A stretch of DNA of 59,559 nucleotides, from the NCBI GenBank assembly GCA_905233445.1, contig CAJOEP010000017.1, positions 1 to 59,559 on the forward strand, written 5' to 3'. This DNA is from an uncultured Bacteroidales bacterium. GTDB taxonomy: Bacteria > Bacteroidota > Bacteroidia > Bacteroidales > F082. The notes below the pieces were generated by a model, which was given only the letters and a program-made list of their open reading frames with translations, was not told the DNA's origin and made no database searches. How positions within the stretch are numbered: position 1 is the stretch's first letter; the number at the start of each line of letters is the position of its first letter. The translations under genes were made by a program, and so were the position numbers. This document shows positions 33,334-44,047 of the stretch, one piece after another.

Positions 33334-36120
33334 ATGAACAAATTAGAGCATATAGAAATCCACGGAGCAAGAGTTAACAACCTGAAAAACATCGACTTAC
33401 GAATTCCAAAGAATAAACTTGTCGTGATCACCGGTCTGTCAGGCTCCGGAAAGTCGTCATTGGCGTTCGACACGATTTATGCCGAGGGTCAGCGCCGTTA
33501 TGTCGAGAGTCTGAGCGCCTACGCCCGCCAGTTTATGGGCCGCCTAAGCAAACCTGATGTCGATCTGATAACTGGCCTCTCACCCGCCATCGCCATCCAA
33601 CAGCGAACCATGACGAGCAACCCGCGCTCTACCGTCGGAACAACAACAGAAATATACGAATACCTCAAACTTCTATTCGCCAGAATCGGTAAGACCTACT
33701 CTCCGGTTTCCGGCAAAGAAGTGAAACGCAATCAGGTCAGCGACGTGGTCGATTTCATCCTCGAACAGAAAGGAAAAGCCGTCTTCATCCTCGCTCCTAT
33801 TATAATTCCAGAAGGCAGGACACTAGCCGAACATCTTAATATCTTACTTCAACAAGGTTTTAACCGACTGATTATCAATAATAAAGTCACAAGAATCGAA
33901 GATTTCATCAAAGAGGATGGCAAAACAAAGCCCAAGGATATCCGAATCATGATTGACCGCCTAAAAGTCAGCGAAAGCTCTTCCGAACTGATTGGCCAAT
34001 TGTCAGATTCTGTGCAAACAGCGTTCTACGAAGGCAAGGATAACTGCATCATTCTCGTTGATAATGAAGAATTTACATTTTCATCACGCTTCGAGGCCGA
34101 CGGCATAACATTTGAGCCGCCGACAACACATCTTTTCGCTTTCAACAACCCATATGGAGCCTGCAAAACATGCGAAGGATTCGGCACAGTCATCGGCATC
34201 GACGAGGATCTGGTGGTTCCCGACAAGTCGCTTTCAATCTACGACAACGCCATTGCCTGCTGGCGAGGCGACAAAATGAGCTGGTACCGCGACGAGCTAG
34301 TCCGCACAGCACACCATTTCGAATTCCCAGTCCACAAACCGTATTTCGAACTCTCAAACGAACAAAAAGAAACACTCTGGAAAGGCAACAAGTATTTCAT
34401 GGGCATCAACGACTTTTTTAAAGATGTCGAAAGTCAGTCATATAAGATTCAGTATCGAGTAATACTTTCACGTTACCGCGGCAAGACCACATGCCCAGAC
34501 TGCCATGGAAAACGACTTCGCACTGAAGCTAATTATGTGAAAATCAACGGGAAAAGCATCACCGACCTCGTCACTATGCCAATAAGCGAGCTCCAGATGT
34601 TTTTCAAAAACATAACTCTTTCAGAATCAGAGAGTTCCATCGCCGAACGACTACTCGTTGAAATCCGTAACCGCATCGGCTTCTTGATGGAAGTCGGACT
34701 CGGATACCTCACTTTAAACCGCGCTTCCAACACCCTTTCTGGCGGCGAGGCACAAAGAATCAATCTCGCGACATCACTCGGAAGCAGCCTGGTCGGCTCC
34801 ACATACATATTGGATGAACCGAGCATCGGTCTGCATTCACGTGATACTCAGCAACTTATAAAGGTTTTGAAACGTCTCCGCGACATCGGCAACACTGTAA
34901 TCGTGGTAGAACATGACGAGGAAATCATTCGAGCCGCCGACCAGATTATCGACATCGGGCTTTATGCAGGCCGTTTCGGCGGTGAACTGGTATTCCAAGG
35001 AGACATCAATGAGATGGAAAAATCCGGTAAATCGCTTACTGCTCAATACATTACGGGCAAAATGGAGATTCCGGTACCAAAATATCGCCGCAAGTGGAAC
35101 AACTCCGTCGAATTTACCGGCTGCCTCGAACATAACCTCAAGAATATCAACGTAAAAATACCGTTGAATGTGCTCACCGTAGTGACTGGTGTCAGCGGCT
35201 CAGGTAAGTCTTCGCTTGTCAACAACATCATCTACACCTCGTTGAAAAAACATTTCGGCGGCACTGCCGACAAAACCGGATCTTTCGGAGGTATGAAGGG
35301 AAGCCTGCAAGCCCTGAGCTCAGTCGAAATGATCGACCAAAATCCTATTGGCAAGTCAACTCGTTCAAACCCAGTGACTTACGTCAAGGCATTTGATGAT
35401 ATTCGCAACCTGTTTGCTGAACAAAAACTCGCCAAAATGCGCGGCAATAAAGCCGGATATTTCTCATTTAACGTGCCTGGTGGCCGCTGCGACAACTGCG
35501 AAGGCGAAGGCATTCTCAAAGTCGAGATGCAATTTATGGCCGACGTGTTTCTCGAATGCGATGTGTGCCACGGAAAACGCTATAAAGAAGAGGCTCTCGA
35601 GATAAAATTCCTCGACAAAAACATATTCGATATCCTAGAAATGAGCATCGACGAGGCTATTGAATTCTTCAACCAGCCGAACGAATACAAAAACATGACT
35701 GATCGCATCGTATTGAAACTCAAATCATTACAAGATGTAGGCCTGGGATATCTGAAAATGGGACAGCCTTCCTCCACCCTTTCAGGTGGCGAGGCTCAAC
35801 GTATCAAATTGGCTTCGTTTTTAGTCAACGGGACAAACGAAAAACCCACATTATTCATCTTCGACGAGCCTACAACAGGCTTGCATTTCCACGATGTTAA
35901 CAAACTTCTGAAAGCGTTCGAGGCTTTGCTCAACAATGGACACAGCCTGCTGGTCATCGAACATGACCCCGATGTCATAAAAACGGCCGACTGGGTCATC
36001 GACCTCGGCCCTGAAGGCGGCAACAAAGGCGGATACCTTGTGTTTGCCGGCACTCCTGAAGATCTATCCAAATGCAAAGAGAGCTATACAGCAGAAGTTT
36101 TAACTAACAAACTGAGCTAA
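33334..36120 (+). CDS. uvrA: UvrA excinuclease ABC subunit A
   Basis: Damage-recognition ATPase of nucleotide excision repair, which loads UvrB. It has two ABC ATPase modules: Walker A motifs [15 protein letters not shown] and [11 protein letters not shown], and signatures [12 protein letters not shown] and [12 protein letters not shown]. Cysteine pairs of the zinc modules are present ([32 protein letters not shown]). The full length of 928 aa fits bacterial UvrA. It reads away from the sigma factor gene. Its last bases overlap the stop of the opposite small acidic gene by 4. Confidence 0.97.
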   Translation: MNKLEHIEIHGARVNNLKNIDLRIPKNKLVVITGLSGSGKSSLAFDTIYAEGQRRYVESLSAYARQFMGRLSKPDVDLITGLSPAIAIQQRTMTSNPRSTVGTTTEIYEYLKLLFARIGKTYSPVSGKEVKRNQVSDVVDFILEQKGKAVFILAPIIIPEGRTLAEHLNILLQQGFNRLIINNKVTRIEDFIKEDGKTKPKDIRIMIDRLKVSESSSELIGQLSDSVQTAFYEGKDNCIILVDNEEFTFSSRFEADGITFEPPTTHLFAFNNPYGACKTCEGFGTVIGIDEDLVVPDKSLSIYDNAIACWRGDKMSWYRDELVRTAHHFEFPVHKPYFELSNEQKETLWKGNKYFMGINDFFKDVESQSYKIQYRVILSRYRGKTTCPDCHGKRLRTEANYVKINGKSITDLVTMPISELQMFFKNITLSESESSIAERLLVEIRNRIGFLMEVGLGYLTLNRASNTLSGGEAQRINLATSLGSSLVGSTYILDEPSIGLHSRDTQQLIKVLKRLRDIGNTVIVVEHDEEIIRAADQIIDIGLYAGRFGGELVFQGDINEMEKSGKSLTAQYITGKMEIPVPKYRRKWNNSVEFTGCLEHNLKNINVKIPLNVLTVVTGVSGSGKSSLVNNIIYTSLKKHFGGTADKTGSFGGMKGSLQALSSVEMIDQNPIGKSTRSNPVTYVKAFDDIRNLFAEQKLAKMRGNKAGYFSFNVPGGRCDNCEGEGILKVEMQFMADVFLECDVCHGKRYKEEALEIKFLDKNIFDILEMSIDEAIEFFNQPNEYKNMTDRIVLKLKSLQDVGLGYLKMGQPSSTLSGGEAQRIKLASFLVNGTNEKPTLFIFDEPTTGLHFHDVNKLLKAFEALLNNGHSLLVIEHDPDVIKTADWVIDLGPEGGNKGGYLVFAGTPEDLSKCKESYTAEVLTNKLS

Positions 36121-36383
36121 GCCCAAGCGTCATATCCGCCATCGGGATGACGGTAATCAAGCAGCCACTCATATGCATCCTGACTTCCTTCGCCGTCAGC
36201 ATATGCATCTTCCATGATTTCTGCCACAACAGCAAGCGATATCTCAGTCTCTGTCTCCAAAATAATCCCAATATCATACAAGGCATTATAATCATTTTCC
36301 TCGTATGCTTTCTTATATAAATCGTCAGGAATCTCAATCTCATATTCCCTCTCTTCATACTCATCGTAAAATTTCTTATTCAT
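36117..36383 (-). CDS. Small acidic protein of unknown function
   Basis: Starting at MNKKFYDEYEEREYEIEIPD it is 88 residues long with very many Asp/Glu, predicted helical (LYKKAYEENDYNALYDIGII; AVVAEIMEDAYADGEGSQDA). It resembles a single Sel1/TPR-like helical pair. It overlaps uvrA tail-to-tail by 4 bases. The ATG 27 bases upstream (MCGFHKILS) is less likely. No function can be proposed. Confidence 0.65.
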   Translation of the reverse strand: MNKKFYDEYEEREYEIEIPDDLYKKAYEENDYNALYDIGIILETETEISLAVVAEIMEDAYADGEGSQDAYEWLLDYRHPDGGYDAWA

Positions 36384-36416
36384 CGATAAAATTTTATGAA
36401 ATCCACACAATATTTT

Positions 36417-36448
36417 TTTGCAAATATAATTAATATTTTATAATTTTG
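36417..36448 (+). promoter_or_regulatory. Promoter of the DUF3078 gene
   Basis: TTTG and TAATTTTG are 20 bases apart on the plus strand, 36 bases before the ATG at 36485. A TATATTTG on the opposite strand (36421-36428) may serve the small acidic gene. Confidence 0.6.
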
Positions 36449-36484
36449 CATACGAAAAACGAGTGTAAATGATTTTTTACTTAA

Positions 36485-37495
36485 ATGCCAGTATTTAAAC
36501 GCGATTCGGAGCTTTTTAAAGTATTACTGACATGCATTTGGGGCGTAATTTTTATTATGTTTCAACCATATATATGCATGTCTCAGGATACTGTTGCACC
36601 CCAACAACGCGTGGTCTGGCATAAATTTGAAGGCAGCATCGGACTGACTGTCAACCAATTAGCTATAACCCACTGGGCAGCGGGCGGTGAAAGCAACATG
36701 AGCGGCAAAGTCTCCGGTGATTTCAAATACACATATAACCGCAAGATGTTTAATTACGTCACCGCCGGACTGTTCGTTTATGGCGCACAAGGTTATGCCA
36801 AAGACAAACGCTACGAAAAAACCGAAGACCGTCTGGAACTATCGATGACGATGACTCACAACAACAATAAGAATCTGACCTTCACATCGATAGCCATGCT
36901 TAAAACACAGTTCACAAACGGCTATTCCTATCCCAACGACTCTATCCCGATTTCCAGATTCTTCGCACCTGCATATCTCACAATATCAATTGGTTATACT
37001 TACAACATACACAACATCGTAAGTATCTTCATAAGCCCGTCAGCAGGAAAATTCACATTTGTCAACGACCAAGACCTGGCCGACAAAGGCTCTTTCGGTG
37101 TAGAAGCCGGCTACTGGAATATCGTAGATAACGACAGCACATGGATTCCAGGCAAGCGTTTCCTTGGCGAGCTTGGCTTCAACGTCTTGATAAAATACAA
37201 GCAGAATTTTAAAAATAATATATCAATATTCTCAAATCTTAACCTTTATAACAATTATATGGACGCTAACAGATCCAACAGATGGAATATTGACGTGGAT
37301 TGGGAAACAGGCCTAAAATTCATCATAAATAAAAGAGTATCAACGATTATCAATGTCCACCTCATCTACGACGATAACGTGAGATTTACAATTGACGACA
37401 GACAAAAACCAATTCTTCAATTTAAAGAGTCGCTTGGTATTACTTTTTTATATAAATTTGCAGTTGATAATAAAGATAATAAAATCAGTAATTAA
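36485..37495 (+). CDS. DUF3078 outer-membrane beta-barrel-like protein
   Basis: A hydrophobic N-terminus (FKVLLTCIWGVIFIMFQPYI) serves as signal peptide, ending near MSQD. The body has the DUF3078 pattern: WHKFEGSIGLTVNQLAITHW, AAGGESNMSG, many alternating strands with aromatic girdles, and a C-terminal strand LQFKESLGITFLYKFA. It is probably an outer-membrane barrel of about 10-12 strands, seen throughout Bacteroidota; function is not known. The next gene begins 11 bases later. Confidence 0.85.
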   Translation: MPVFKRDSELFKVLLTCIWGVIFIMFQPYICMSQDTVAPQQRVVWHKFEGSIGLTVNQLAITHWAAGGESNMSGKVSGDFKYTYNRKMFNYVTAGLFVYGAQGYAKDKRYEKTEDRLELSMTMTHNNNKNLTFTSIAMLKTQFTNGYSYPNDSIPISRFFAPAYLTISIGYTYNIHNIVSIFISPSAGKFTFVNDQDLADKGSFGVEAGYWNIVDNDSTWIPGKRFLGELGFNVLIKYKQNFKNNISIFSNLNLYNNYMDANRSNRWNIDVDWETGLKFIINKRVSTIINVHLIYDDNVRFTIDDRQKPILQFKESLGITFLYKFAVDNKDNKISN

Positions 37496-37506
37496 AAATA
37501 AGTATT

Positions 37507-39240
37507 ATGAGTAACGTTTCTCCTGAGATACTTGCAAAGGCAAATTCTTGGTTATCAGACCAATACGATGAGGAAACAAGAAAAAAAGTTCAGAATCTCA
37601 TCGACAACGACCCAAACGAACTGACGGAAAGTTTTTACCGCATCCTTGAATTCGGAACAGGCGGATTGAGAGGAATTATGGGCGTCGGAACCAACAGAAT
37701 GAACATTTACACCGTAGCAATGGCCACACAAGGATTGGCAAATTACATCAAAATGATGTTCGCCGACATGAAACAGCCGCAAATTGCCATCGCTTACGAC
37801 TGCCGTAACAACAGCAAAGAATTCGCACAAATCACTGCCGACGTTATGACAGCTAACGGCATTAAAGTATTCTTATTCAGCGCGTTACGTCCAACGCCAG
37901 AGCTATCATTCGCAATCCGCGAATTGAAATGCCAATCCGGAATTGTAGTGACAGCTTCACACAACCCCAAAGAATACAACGGCTATAAGGTCTATTGGGA
38001 AGATGGCGGACAAATTGTGGCACCTCACGACAAAAACATCATCGCCGAAGTGCAGAAAATAACCGACATCTCAATGGTAAAACGCAAAAGAAACGCAAAA
38101 CTCATTGAAATGCTCGACGATAGTTTCGACGAGATTTATCTCAACAAGGTTATGAGTCTCTCGCTCTCTCCTAAGCTTATCAAAAAGCACAAAAACCTCT
38201 CGTTCGTCTATACCCCAATCCACGGAACAGGCGGACAGGTAATGCCGAAGCTTTTTGCAAAAGCAGGTTTCAAAAACTTCTATCCTGTTGAGGAACAGAT
38301 GGTTACAGACGGCAATTTCCCTACTGTCGTTTCACCGAATCCTGAAGAAAAGGCCGCGATGAATATGGCTATTGAAAAAGCCAAAGCCATGAATGCTGAT
38401 GTAGTTCTCGCTACCGACCCCGACGCCGACCGCGTAGGTCTCGCAGTGAAAGACGACAATGGCGAATTCATACTCCTCAACGGCAACCAGACCGCGAGCA
38501 TCTTGACATATTACATCCTCACCCGTTGGGATGAACTCGGCAAGCTCACTGGCAAGGAATTTATTGTCAAAACAATAGTTACCAGCGACTTACTGCTTAA
38601 AATCGCCAACAAATTCAACGTCAAGACCTACGACGTTCTCACCGGCTTTAAGTATATCGCCGACAAGATTTTAAACAAACCAGATGAGAAATTCATCTGC
38701 GGAGGCGAAGAAAGCTACGGTTTCCTCGTCGGTGACTTCGTTCGCGACAAAGACGCTATCATCACATGTTTCATGCTCGCCGAAGCCACATCATGGGCAG
38801 CAGAACAAGGCAAGACACTCTACCAGATTCTCAAAAACATCTATAAGGAATTTGGAGTTTATCGCGAAAAACTCGTTTCTTTGACCAAGAAAGGCATCAG
38901 TGGCACCAAGGAAATCAAACAAATGATGCTCGATTTCAGAAAAGACCCGCCAAAGAACCTGCTCGGCTCAAGAATTTCCGAAATAAGAGATTATAAACTC
39001 GGCATCAGCAAAGACGTCAACTTCGGTGTTGACACCATCATCAATCTACCGAAATCCGACGTGCTTCAGTTCTTCACCGAAGACGGAATCAAAGTCAGCG
39101 TAAGACCTTCAGGCACAGAGCCTAAGATTAAGTTCTACTTCAGCATGAACGAGTCCCTCGACAACATCAATGAACTCAGCGGCGTCGAACAGGAACTCGA
39201 TGAGAACCTCGAGCAACTCGCCAACTTGTTCGTTGACTAA
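37507..39240 (+). CDS. Phosphohexomutase (phosphoglucomutase/phosphomannomutase family)
   Basis: All family motifs are present: the phosphoserine loop TASHNPKEYNGYK, the metal loop DPDADRVG, the sugar-binding loop GGEESYGFLVGD and the phosphate-binding VRPSGTEPKIKFY. It interconverts sugar 1- and 6-phosphates. The length of 577 aa fits the PGM2-like bacterial group acting on glucose or a related sugar. It probably supplies precursors for cell-surface polymers. Likely cotranscribed with the barrel protein. Confidence 0.94.
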   Translation: MSNVSPEILAKANSWLSDQYDEETRKKVQNLIDNDPNELTESFYRILEFGTGGLRGIMGVGTNRMNIYTVAMATQGLANYIKMMFADMKQPQIAIAYDCRNNSKEFAQITADVMTANGIKVFLFSALRPTPELSFAIRELKCQSGIVVTASHNPKEYNGYKVYWEDGGQIVAPHDKNIIAEVQKITDISMVKRKRNAKLIEMLDDSFDEIYLNKVMSLSLSPKLIKKHKNLSFVYTPIHGTGGQVMPKLFAKAGFKNFYPVEEQMVTDGNFPTVVSPNPEEKAAMNMAIEKAKAMNADVVLATDPDADRVGLAVKDDNGEFILLNGNQTASILTYYILTRWDELGKLTGKEFIVKTIVTSDLLLKIANKFNVKTYDVLTGFKYIADKILNKPDEKFICGGEESYGFLVGDFVRDKDAIITCFMLAEATSWAAEQGKTLYQILKNIYKEFGVYREKLVSLTKKGISGTKEIKQMMLDFRKDPPKNLLGSRISEIRDYKLGISKDVNFGVDTIINLPKSDVLQFFTEDGIKVSVRPSGTEPKIKFYFSMNESLDNINELSGVEQELDENLEQLANLFVD

Positions 39241-39245
39241 TAATT

Positions 39246-40229
39246 TTACTCGTCAATTCTGCGTAAAGCATCTATCGCCAATTGATAATTTGGATTATCC
39301 TTTAAAATCTGGAGATAGATGCTTTTCGCCTGCTTGTAATTTCCCTTCTGTTCGTAAGCGACACCTTTGTTTAACAACGCATCGATTGAATTAGGATTGA
39401 TTTCCAAAGCCTTATCAAAACACTCTATCGCTGTGTCGTATTCGAGCAAATAAACAAGATTGACATATCCTTTATTGAACTGAACCTGATAGTTTCCTGG
39501 TATTTTGACATCAAGAGTGTCATAAATCTGCAAAGCCTTCTCCGGATCCCCGTTATCTTGCAGAAACATCGCCAAATCATAATATGTGGTCCAATTGTCA
39601 GGCGCAAGCTGAATAACCAATGCATAAAAATCCCTGGCCATCGGATTCCTTTGGGCTGAGTATATCTTCGCAATCTGATATGCAGGATCAATGAATGTAT
39701 CATCCTGACTCCTCGCTTTCATAAACTGCTTCAAAGCCTGAACAGTATCATTCTTTGACATACATATCATTCCTCGCATATAGTAGGCCTGCGGATTTAT
39801 ACTATTGAGTTCCAACGCTTTATCAATATATGCGTTCGACATATTGCCATTACCCTGTAAAAAACTCAACTCAGCTAATTTCAATATTGGACGCGAGTCA
39901 AGCGGTGCAACCTCAGTCGCCTTATTCAATGTAAGCAAGATATTGTCCTGATCACCCAATTCATAATATATATCCGACAACACCAACAGCGCGTCAACAT
40001 TCTTGCCGTCAAGCGACAATGCGCTGTTTATGTCACGAAGAGCAAAGCCCACCTGCTGATTCGCCAAATACCATCTCGCACGGTCGATATAACCGTTAAC
40101 GTCCAAGGTATCGGCAACAACCTCCGTCTGAACAGCGACTTTCTTATTGTCAGTCTTATTATTATTAGCCCGCTCAGAACAGCTCGCAAGGAGCATCATA
40201 CATGCGAAAATCCAAAAAACTTTTTTCAT
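39246..40229 (-). CDS. TPR-containing lipoprotein
   Basis: It starts with a lipoprotein signal (FWIFACMMLLASC, lipobox LASC). About seven 34-residue TPR units follow, from residue 45 to the end (GFALRDINSALSLDGKNVDA; KALEINPNSIDALLNKGVAY). It is probably anchored to the inner face of the outer membrane and binds envelope proteins. It lies 21 bases after recA, whose promoter may drive it. It faces the phosphohexomutase tail to tail with only 5 bases between them. Confidence 0.88.
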   Translation of the reverse strand: MKKVFWIFACMMLLASCSERANNNKTDNKKVAVQTEVVADTLDVNGYIDRARWYLANQQVGFALRDINSALSLDGKNVDALLVLSDIYYELGDQDNILLTLNKATEVAPLDSRPILKLAELSFLQGNGNMSNAYIDKALELNSINPQAYYMRGMICMSKNDTVQALKQFMKARSQDDTFIDPAYQIAKIYSAQRNPMARDFYALVIQLAPDNWTTYYDLAMFLQDNGDPEKALQIYDTLDVKIPGNYQVQFNKGYVNLVYLLEYDTAIECFDKALEINPNSIDALLNKGVAYEQKGNYKQAKSIYLQILKDNPNYQLAIDALRRIDE

Positions 40230-40250
40230 TAGTTCTTGATATTCAATATA

Positions 40251-41285
40251 TTAAAGATCTTTATCAGTCTCTTTCAAAGCCTCGGTAATCTTCTGCGTCA
40301 GTTCATCGCTCAACTCCGGATTCTCCTCAAGCAGTTTCTTAAGAGCGTCACGCCCCTGACCAAGCTTTGTTTCGTTATAGCTGAACCACGACCCGCTCTT
40401 CTTTATGATACCAAGCTCTACACCGATATCAATAATCTCGCCTATGCGCGAAATACCTTCTCCATAAAGGATATCAAACTCAGCTTTCTTGAACGGAGGC
40501 GCCACCTTGTTTTTAACGACCTTCACTTTCACTCGGTTACCCATGATGTTCTCACCATCCTTTATCTGACTCACCTTACGGATGTCAAGACGCACTGAGC
40601 TGTAGAATTTCAAAGCGTTTCCGCCGGTTGTCGTCTCAGGATTGCCAAACATAACGCCAATCTTTTCACGCAACTGATTGATAAATATACATACTGTCGA
40701 AGTCTTGCTTATGGTTGCCGTCAGTTTACGCATCGCCTGCGACATCAGTCGGGCCTGCAATCCCATCTTGCTGTCACCCATCTCGCCCTCAATCTCGCTT
40801 TTCGGAGTAAGAGCGGCCACAGAGTCAATAACGATGACGTCGATGGCACCTGAACGGATAAGGTTTTCCGCGATTTCCAAAGCCTGCTCACCATTGTCGG
40901 GCTGCGAAACAAGCAGATTGTCTATGTCAACGCCCAATTTCTTAGCATAAAAACGGTCAAAAGCGTGTTCTGCGTCAATAAACGCACCTATTCCACCCTG
41001 TTTCTGAGCCTCAGCGATGACATGCAGCGCCAGAGTAGTCTTACCCGAACTCTCAGGTCCGAACACCTCAATAATCCTTCCACGCGGCATTCCGCCAATA
41101 CCCAAAGCATAGTCCAAACCTATCGAACCAGTTGATACTGAATCAATTTTCTCCTGATGGTTGTCGCCTAAACGCATTATGCTGCCTTTTCCGAACGACT
41201 TTTCAATATTTCCCAATGTGGCTTCCAAAGCCTTAAGTTTCTCCTGTCTCACTTTCTCGACATCTTCCTCGATATTCTTTGCCAT
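40251..41285 (-). CDS. recA: RecA recombinase
   Basis: The strand-exchange ATPase is complete at 344 aa: Walker [15 protein letters not shown], Walker [11 protein letters not shown], loop L1/L2 regions ([40 protein letters not shown]) and an acidic C-terminus ([13 protein letters not shown]). It performs homologous recombination and SOS activation. The S24-type domain in the specificity subunit belongs to the LexA peptidase superfamily and could in principle respond to RecA filaments; that link is speculation. Confidence 0.98.
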   Translation of the reverse strand: MAKNIEEDVEKVRQEKLKALEATLGNIEKSFGKGSIMRLGDNHQEKIDSVSTGSIGLDYALGIGGMPRGRIIEVFGPESSGKTTLALHVIAEAQKQGGIGAFIDAEHAFDRFYAKKLGVDIDNLLVSQPDNGEQALEIAENLIRSGAIDVIVIDSVAALTPKSEIEGEMGDSKMGLQARLMSQAMRKLTATISKTSTVCIFINQLREKIGVMFGNPETTTGGNALKFYSSVRLDIRKVSQIKDGENIMGNRVKVKVVKNKVAPPFKKAEFDILYGEGISRIGEIIDIGVELGIIKKSGSWFSYNETKLGQGRDALKKLLEENPELSDELTQKITEALKETDKDL

Positions 41286-41386
41286 TTTCTAAATAATTTT
41301 AAATCAATAAGTTAATAAACACAATAATTAAAAATTCAATCGCTGCAACTTGATTTTGACGAGTTTTTAATCAAACTGCAACGCTA

Positions 41387-41417
41387 CAAATATAAACATT
41401 TTTTTCGTATCAGCAAA
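41387..41417 (-). promoter_or_regulatory. recA promoter
   Basis: TTTG and TATATTTG are exactly 19 bases apart on the minus strand. The -33 box lies inside the end of nth. Just downstream are an inverted pair TTGATT/AATCAA (41350-41355, 41369-41374) and a direct repeat CTGCAAC (41343-41349, 41376-41382), candidates for a regulatory site. Confidence 0.65.
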
Positions 41418-42069
41418 CTTTTTTATCTTTTTTTTGATAAAAATCACAAATATCTTTAATACCGCATTCATCACACTTTGGCTTCCTCGCCATGCAGACA
41501 TATCTACCGTGTAAAATAAGCCAATGATGTGCCTTCGACAACACCTCCTGAGGAAAATGCGCCACCAACTGCTTCTCTGTCTCCAATGGCGTTTTCGCAT
41601 TTTTGGTCAATCCGATGCGTCCCGAAACCCTGAAAACATGAGTGTCAACAGGCATTGCAGGCTTGTCAAACGCCACCGCTACAACGACATTTGCCGTCTT
41701 GCGCCCAACCCCAGGCAACTTCTGCAAATCGTCAATATTTGAAGGCACAATACCATCAAAATCAGCCATCAGCGCCTTCGCCATACCTATAAGACTCTTT
41801 GTCTTGTTATTAGGATATGATATTGACTTAATCAATTGATAAACATCATCTTGAGTAGCTTCCGACAGACTTCGCGCATCAGGAAAACGCTCGAAAAACG
41901 CAGGCGTGGTCATGTTCACCCTTTTGTCGGTGCATTGCGCCGATAGAATCACCGCCACGATAAGCTGATACGGGTTCATGAACTTCAATTCCGACCCCGC
42001 CAATGGCATATTTTGCTCAAAATATTCTACAAAAGCATCGTATTTCGCTTGAATATCAATCTTTTTCAT
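41410..42069 (-). CDS. nth: Endonuclease III
   Basis: Base-excision glycosylase/AP lyase for oxidised pyrimidines. The helix-hairpin-helix (LQKLPGVGRKTANVVVAVAF) contains the catalytic Lys, the Asp is in VDTHVFRVSGRIGL, and the 4Fe-4S cluster cysteines have the standard spacing C-x6-C-x2-C-x5-C (CMARKPKCDECGIKDIC). I start it at MKKIDIQAKYDAF; an ATG seven codons earlier is less likely. The gene is divergent from the acetyltransferase-like gene. Confidence 0.96.
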   Translation of the reverse strand: MKKIDIQAKYDAFVEYFEQNMPLAGSELKFMNPYQLIVAVILSAQCTDKRVNMTTPAFFERFPDARSLSEATQDDVYQLIKSISYPNNKTKSLIGMAKALMADFDGIVPSNIDDLQKLPGVGRKTANVVVAVAFDKPAMPVDTHVFRVSGRIGLTKNAKTPLETEKQLVAHFPQEVLSKAHHWLILHGRYVCMARKPKCDECGIKDICDFYQKKDKKVC

Positions 42070-42142
42070 TTTTTTTAATTTAAACAACAAAATTACATAT
42101 TTTTTGTTATTTTTGCAGATTATTTATAGAAAATTGAATTTA

Positions 42143-43357
42143 ATGTCAGAATATACACTGCACGAAGTATCGACCAAGCGCGAAGTCAAGCAATGGCTGG
42201 CGTTTCCGGCAAAATTATATAAAAACGACAACCATTATGTCAGGCCCTTGGACCATGAGGTGGAAAAAGTTTTCGACAAAGAACAAAACAAACTATTCCG
42301 CCACGGCGACGCCACCAGATACTATCTGACCGATGATAATGGCACGATTGTCGGAAGAATCGCTGTGTTTTACGATGAAAAAACCTCAAGAGTCTATGAA
42401 CGCGAGGAAAACGGTCAAAAAACAGGCAGCTGCGGTTTCTTCGACTGCATCAACGACCAGAAAGCGGCAAACACCTTGTTCGACGCAGCAAAGAAATGGC
42501 TTGAAGAACGAGGCTTTGAAGCCATGGACGGCCCCGTGAACTTCGGCGACCGCGACTACTTCTGGGGATGCCTCGTGGAAGGCTTCACCGACCCTGTTTA
42601 CAATATGCCATACAACTATCCATATTATCAACAACTATTTGAAAACTATGGATTTAAAGACTATTTCAAGCAGTTCACCTTCCGCCGCAACCTCATCCCA
42701 GGCGGATTCGACCCAATCCTGCATGAAAAAGCCAAACGCATATACGAGAACCCTGATTATTCATTCGAAATCCTCGACAAACGTAAAATTGACAGGTATG
42801 CCGACGATTTCCTTACAATATACAATAAATCATGGGGGATTATCCCAGGTGCCGCCAAACTCACACGCCAACACGCATTGGCACTGCTGAACAGCCTTAA
42901 GCCGATAATCGACCCGCGCCTCATGCATTTCGCATATTACAAAGGCGAACCAGTCGGATTCTTCCTAATGATGATCGACCTGAATCAAATATACAAGGGA
43001 TTAAATGGTAATGACAAGGGATTCAACAAGTTACGCATATTCTGGAGAGTAAAAATTTCAAGAATTTGCGACCGCGCCATATCTCTTGTTTTCGGAATAG
43101 TACCGGAACACCGCAAAAAAGGCCTTGAATCAGGTCTCGTTTGCTCACTTGAAAATCAGGCAATAAAAAAGAAATTCAAATATAAAGAACTGCAAATCAA
43201 CTGGATAGGCGATTTCAACCCTCCAATGCTCAAGATAATGGAACGCGTCGGGGCTGATCATTATAAAACACATATCACATTCAGATATCTATTCGACAGA
43301 AATAAACCTTTCACAAGAGCAAAACTTCAAACAAACGGTAAAAAAGACGACGAATGA
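42143..43357 (+). CDS. GNAT acetyltransferase-like protein
   Basis: A 404-aa cytosolic protein starting [15 protein letters not shown]. The central part ([29 protein letters not shown], then [20 protein letters not shown]) and the C-terminal part ([20 protein letters not shown]) resemble a GNAT fold with an acetyl-CoA loop ([10 protein letters not shown]). Bacteroidota homologues are commonly annotated as hypothetical; the substrate is unknown. A TATTTTTG box at 42108-42115 may be its -7 element. It overlaps the next gene by 4 bases (ATGA). Confidence 0.75.
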   Translation: MSEYTLHEVSTKREVKQWLAFPAKLYKNDNHYVRPLDHEVEKVFDKEQNKLFRHGDATRYYLTDDNGTIVGRIAVFYDEKTSRVYEREENGQKTGSCGFFDCINDQKAANTLFDAAKKWLEERGFEAMDGPVNFGDRDYFWGCLVEGFTDPVYNMPYNYPYYQQLFENYGFKDYFKQFTFRRNLIPGGFDPILHEKAKRIYENPDYSFEILDKRKIDRYADDFLTIYNKSWGIIPGAAKLTRQHALALLNSLKPIIDPRLMHFAYYKGEPVGFFLMMIDLNQIYKGLNGNDKGFNKLRIFWRVKISRICDRAISLVFGIVPEHRKKGLESGLVCSLENQAIKKKFKYKELQINWIGDFNPPMLKIMERVGADHYKTHITFRYLFDRNKPFTRAKLQTNGKKDDE

Positions 43358-44013
43358 TAGAAGCAAAAGGAATATATAAGTCATTTGGTAATGTCGATGT
43401 CATAAAAGGCATTGATATTCATATAGATAAAGGTGAGATTGTCACCATTGTAGGTGCCTCCGGCGCCGGCAAATCAACATTGCTTCAAATCATCGGAACA
43501 TTGGAAAAAGCCGATAAAGGCCAAGTCTTTATCAATAATCAGAATGTGAATGAATTAACCCAGAAAAAACTGTCAGCATTCCGAAACAAGAATATCGGTT
43601 TTGTGTTCCAATTCCATCATCTGCTGCCCGAATTCACAGCTTTGGAGAATATTTGCATACCGGCATTCATCGCAGGAGCACCTAAAAGTAACGCTTTAAA
43701 TAAAGCCACTCAATTACTTGAATATCTTAATCTTACAGATAGAGCAAATCACAAGCCATCTATGCTTTCAGGAGGCGAGCAACAACGCGTTGCAGTGGCA
43801 AGAGCCCTCATCAATAACCCGGCAGTGATTCTCGCCGATGAACCATCCGGCAACCTGGATTCAAAGAACGCCAAGGAATTGCATGAACTGTTTTTCAAAC
43901 TGAGAGAGCAAACAGGCCAGACATTTGTAATTGTGACTCATAATCAAGAACTTGCAACAATGTCCGACAGAGTTTTAACAATTAAAGACGGCAAAATCGA
44001 AAGCAATATTTAA
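43354..44013 (+). CDS. LolD/MacB-type ABC transporter ATP-binding protein
   Basis: Complete ATPase with Walker A ([14 protein letters not shown]), Q-loop ([20 protein letters not shown]), signature ([15 protein letters not shown]) and Walker B ([13 protein letters not shown]). These features place it in the LolD/FtsE/MacB group that works with FtsX-type permeases, for example to release lipoproteins from the inner membrane. No permease gene is adjacent, so its partner is encoded elsewhere. Its start overlaps the preceding gene by 4 bases. Confidence 0.9.
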   Translation: MIEAKGIYKSFGNVDVIKGIDIHIDKGEIVTIVGASGAGKSTLLQIIGTLEKADKGQVFINNQNVNELTQKKLSAFRNKNIGFVFQFHHLLPEFTALENICIPAFIAGAPKSNALNKATQLLEYLNLTDRANHKPSMLSGGEQQRVAVARALINNPAVILADEPSGNLDSKNAKELHELFFKLREQTGQTFVIVTHNQELATMSDRVLTIKDGKIESNI

Positions 44014-44047
44014 CTAAAGTGAGCGTTGTTTATACAAACTTAAGAAT

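Noticed and set aside
42086..42118. Promoters between nth and the acetyltransferase-like gene
   Set aside because: TATTTTTG and TAATTTTG boxes exist on opposite strands, but neither has a TTG at the right distance, so I did not call full promoters.
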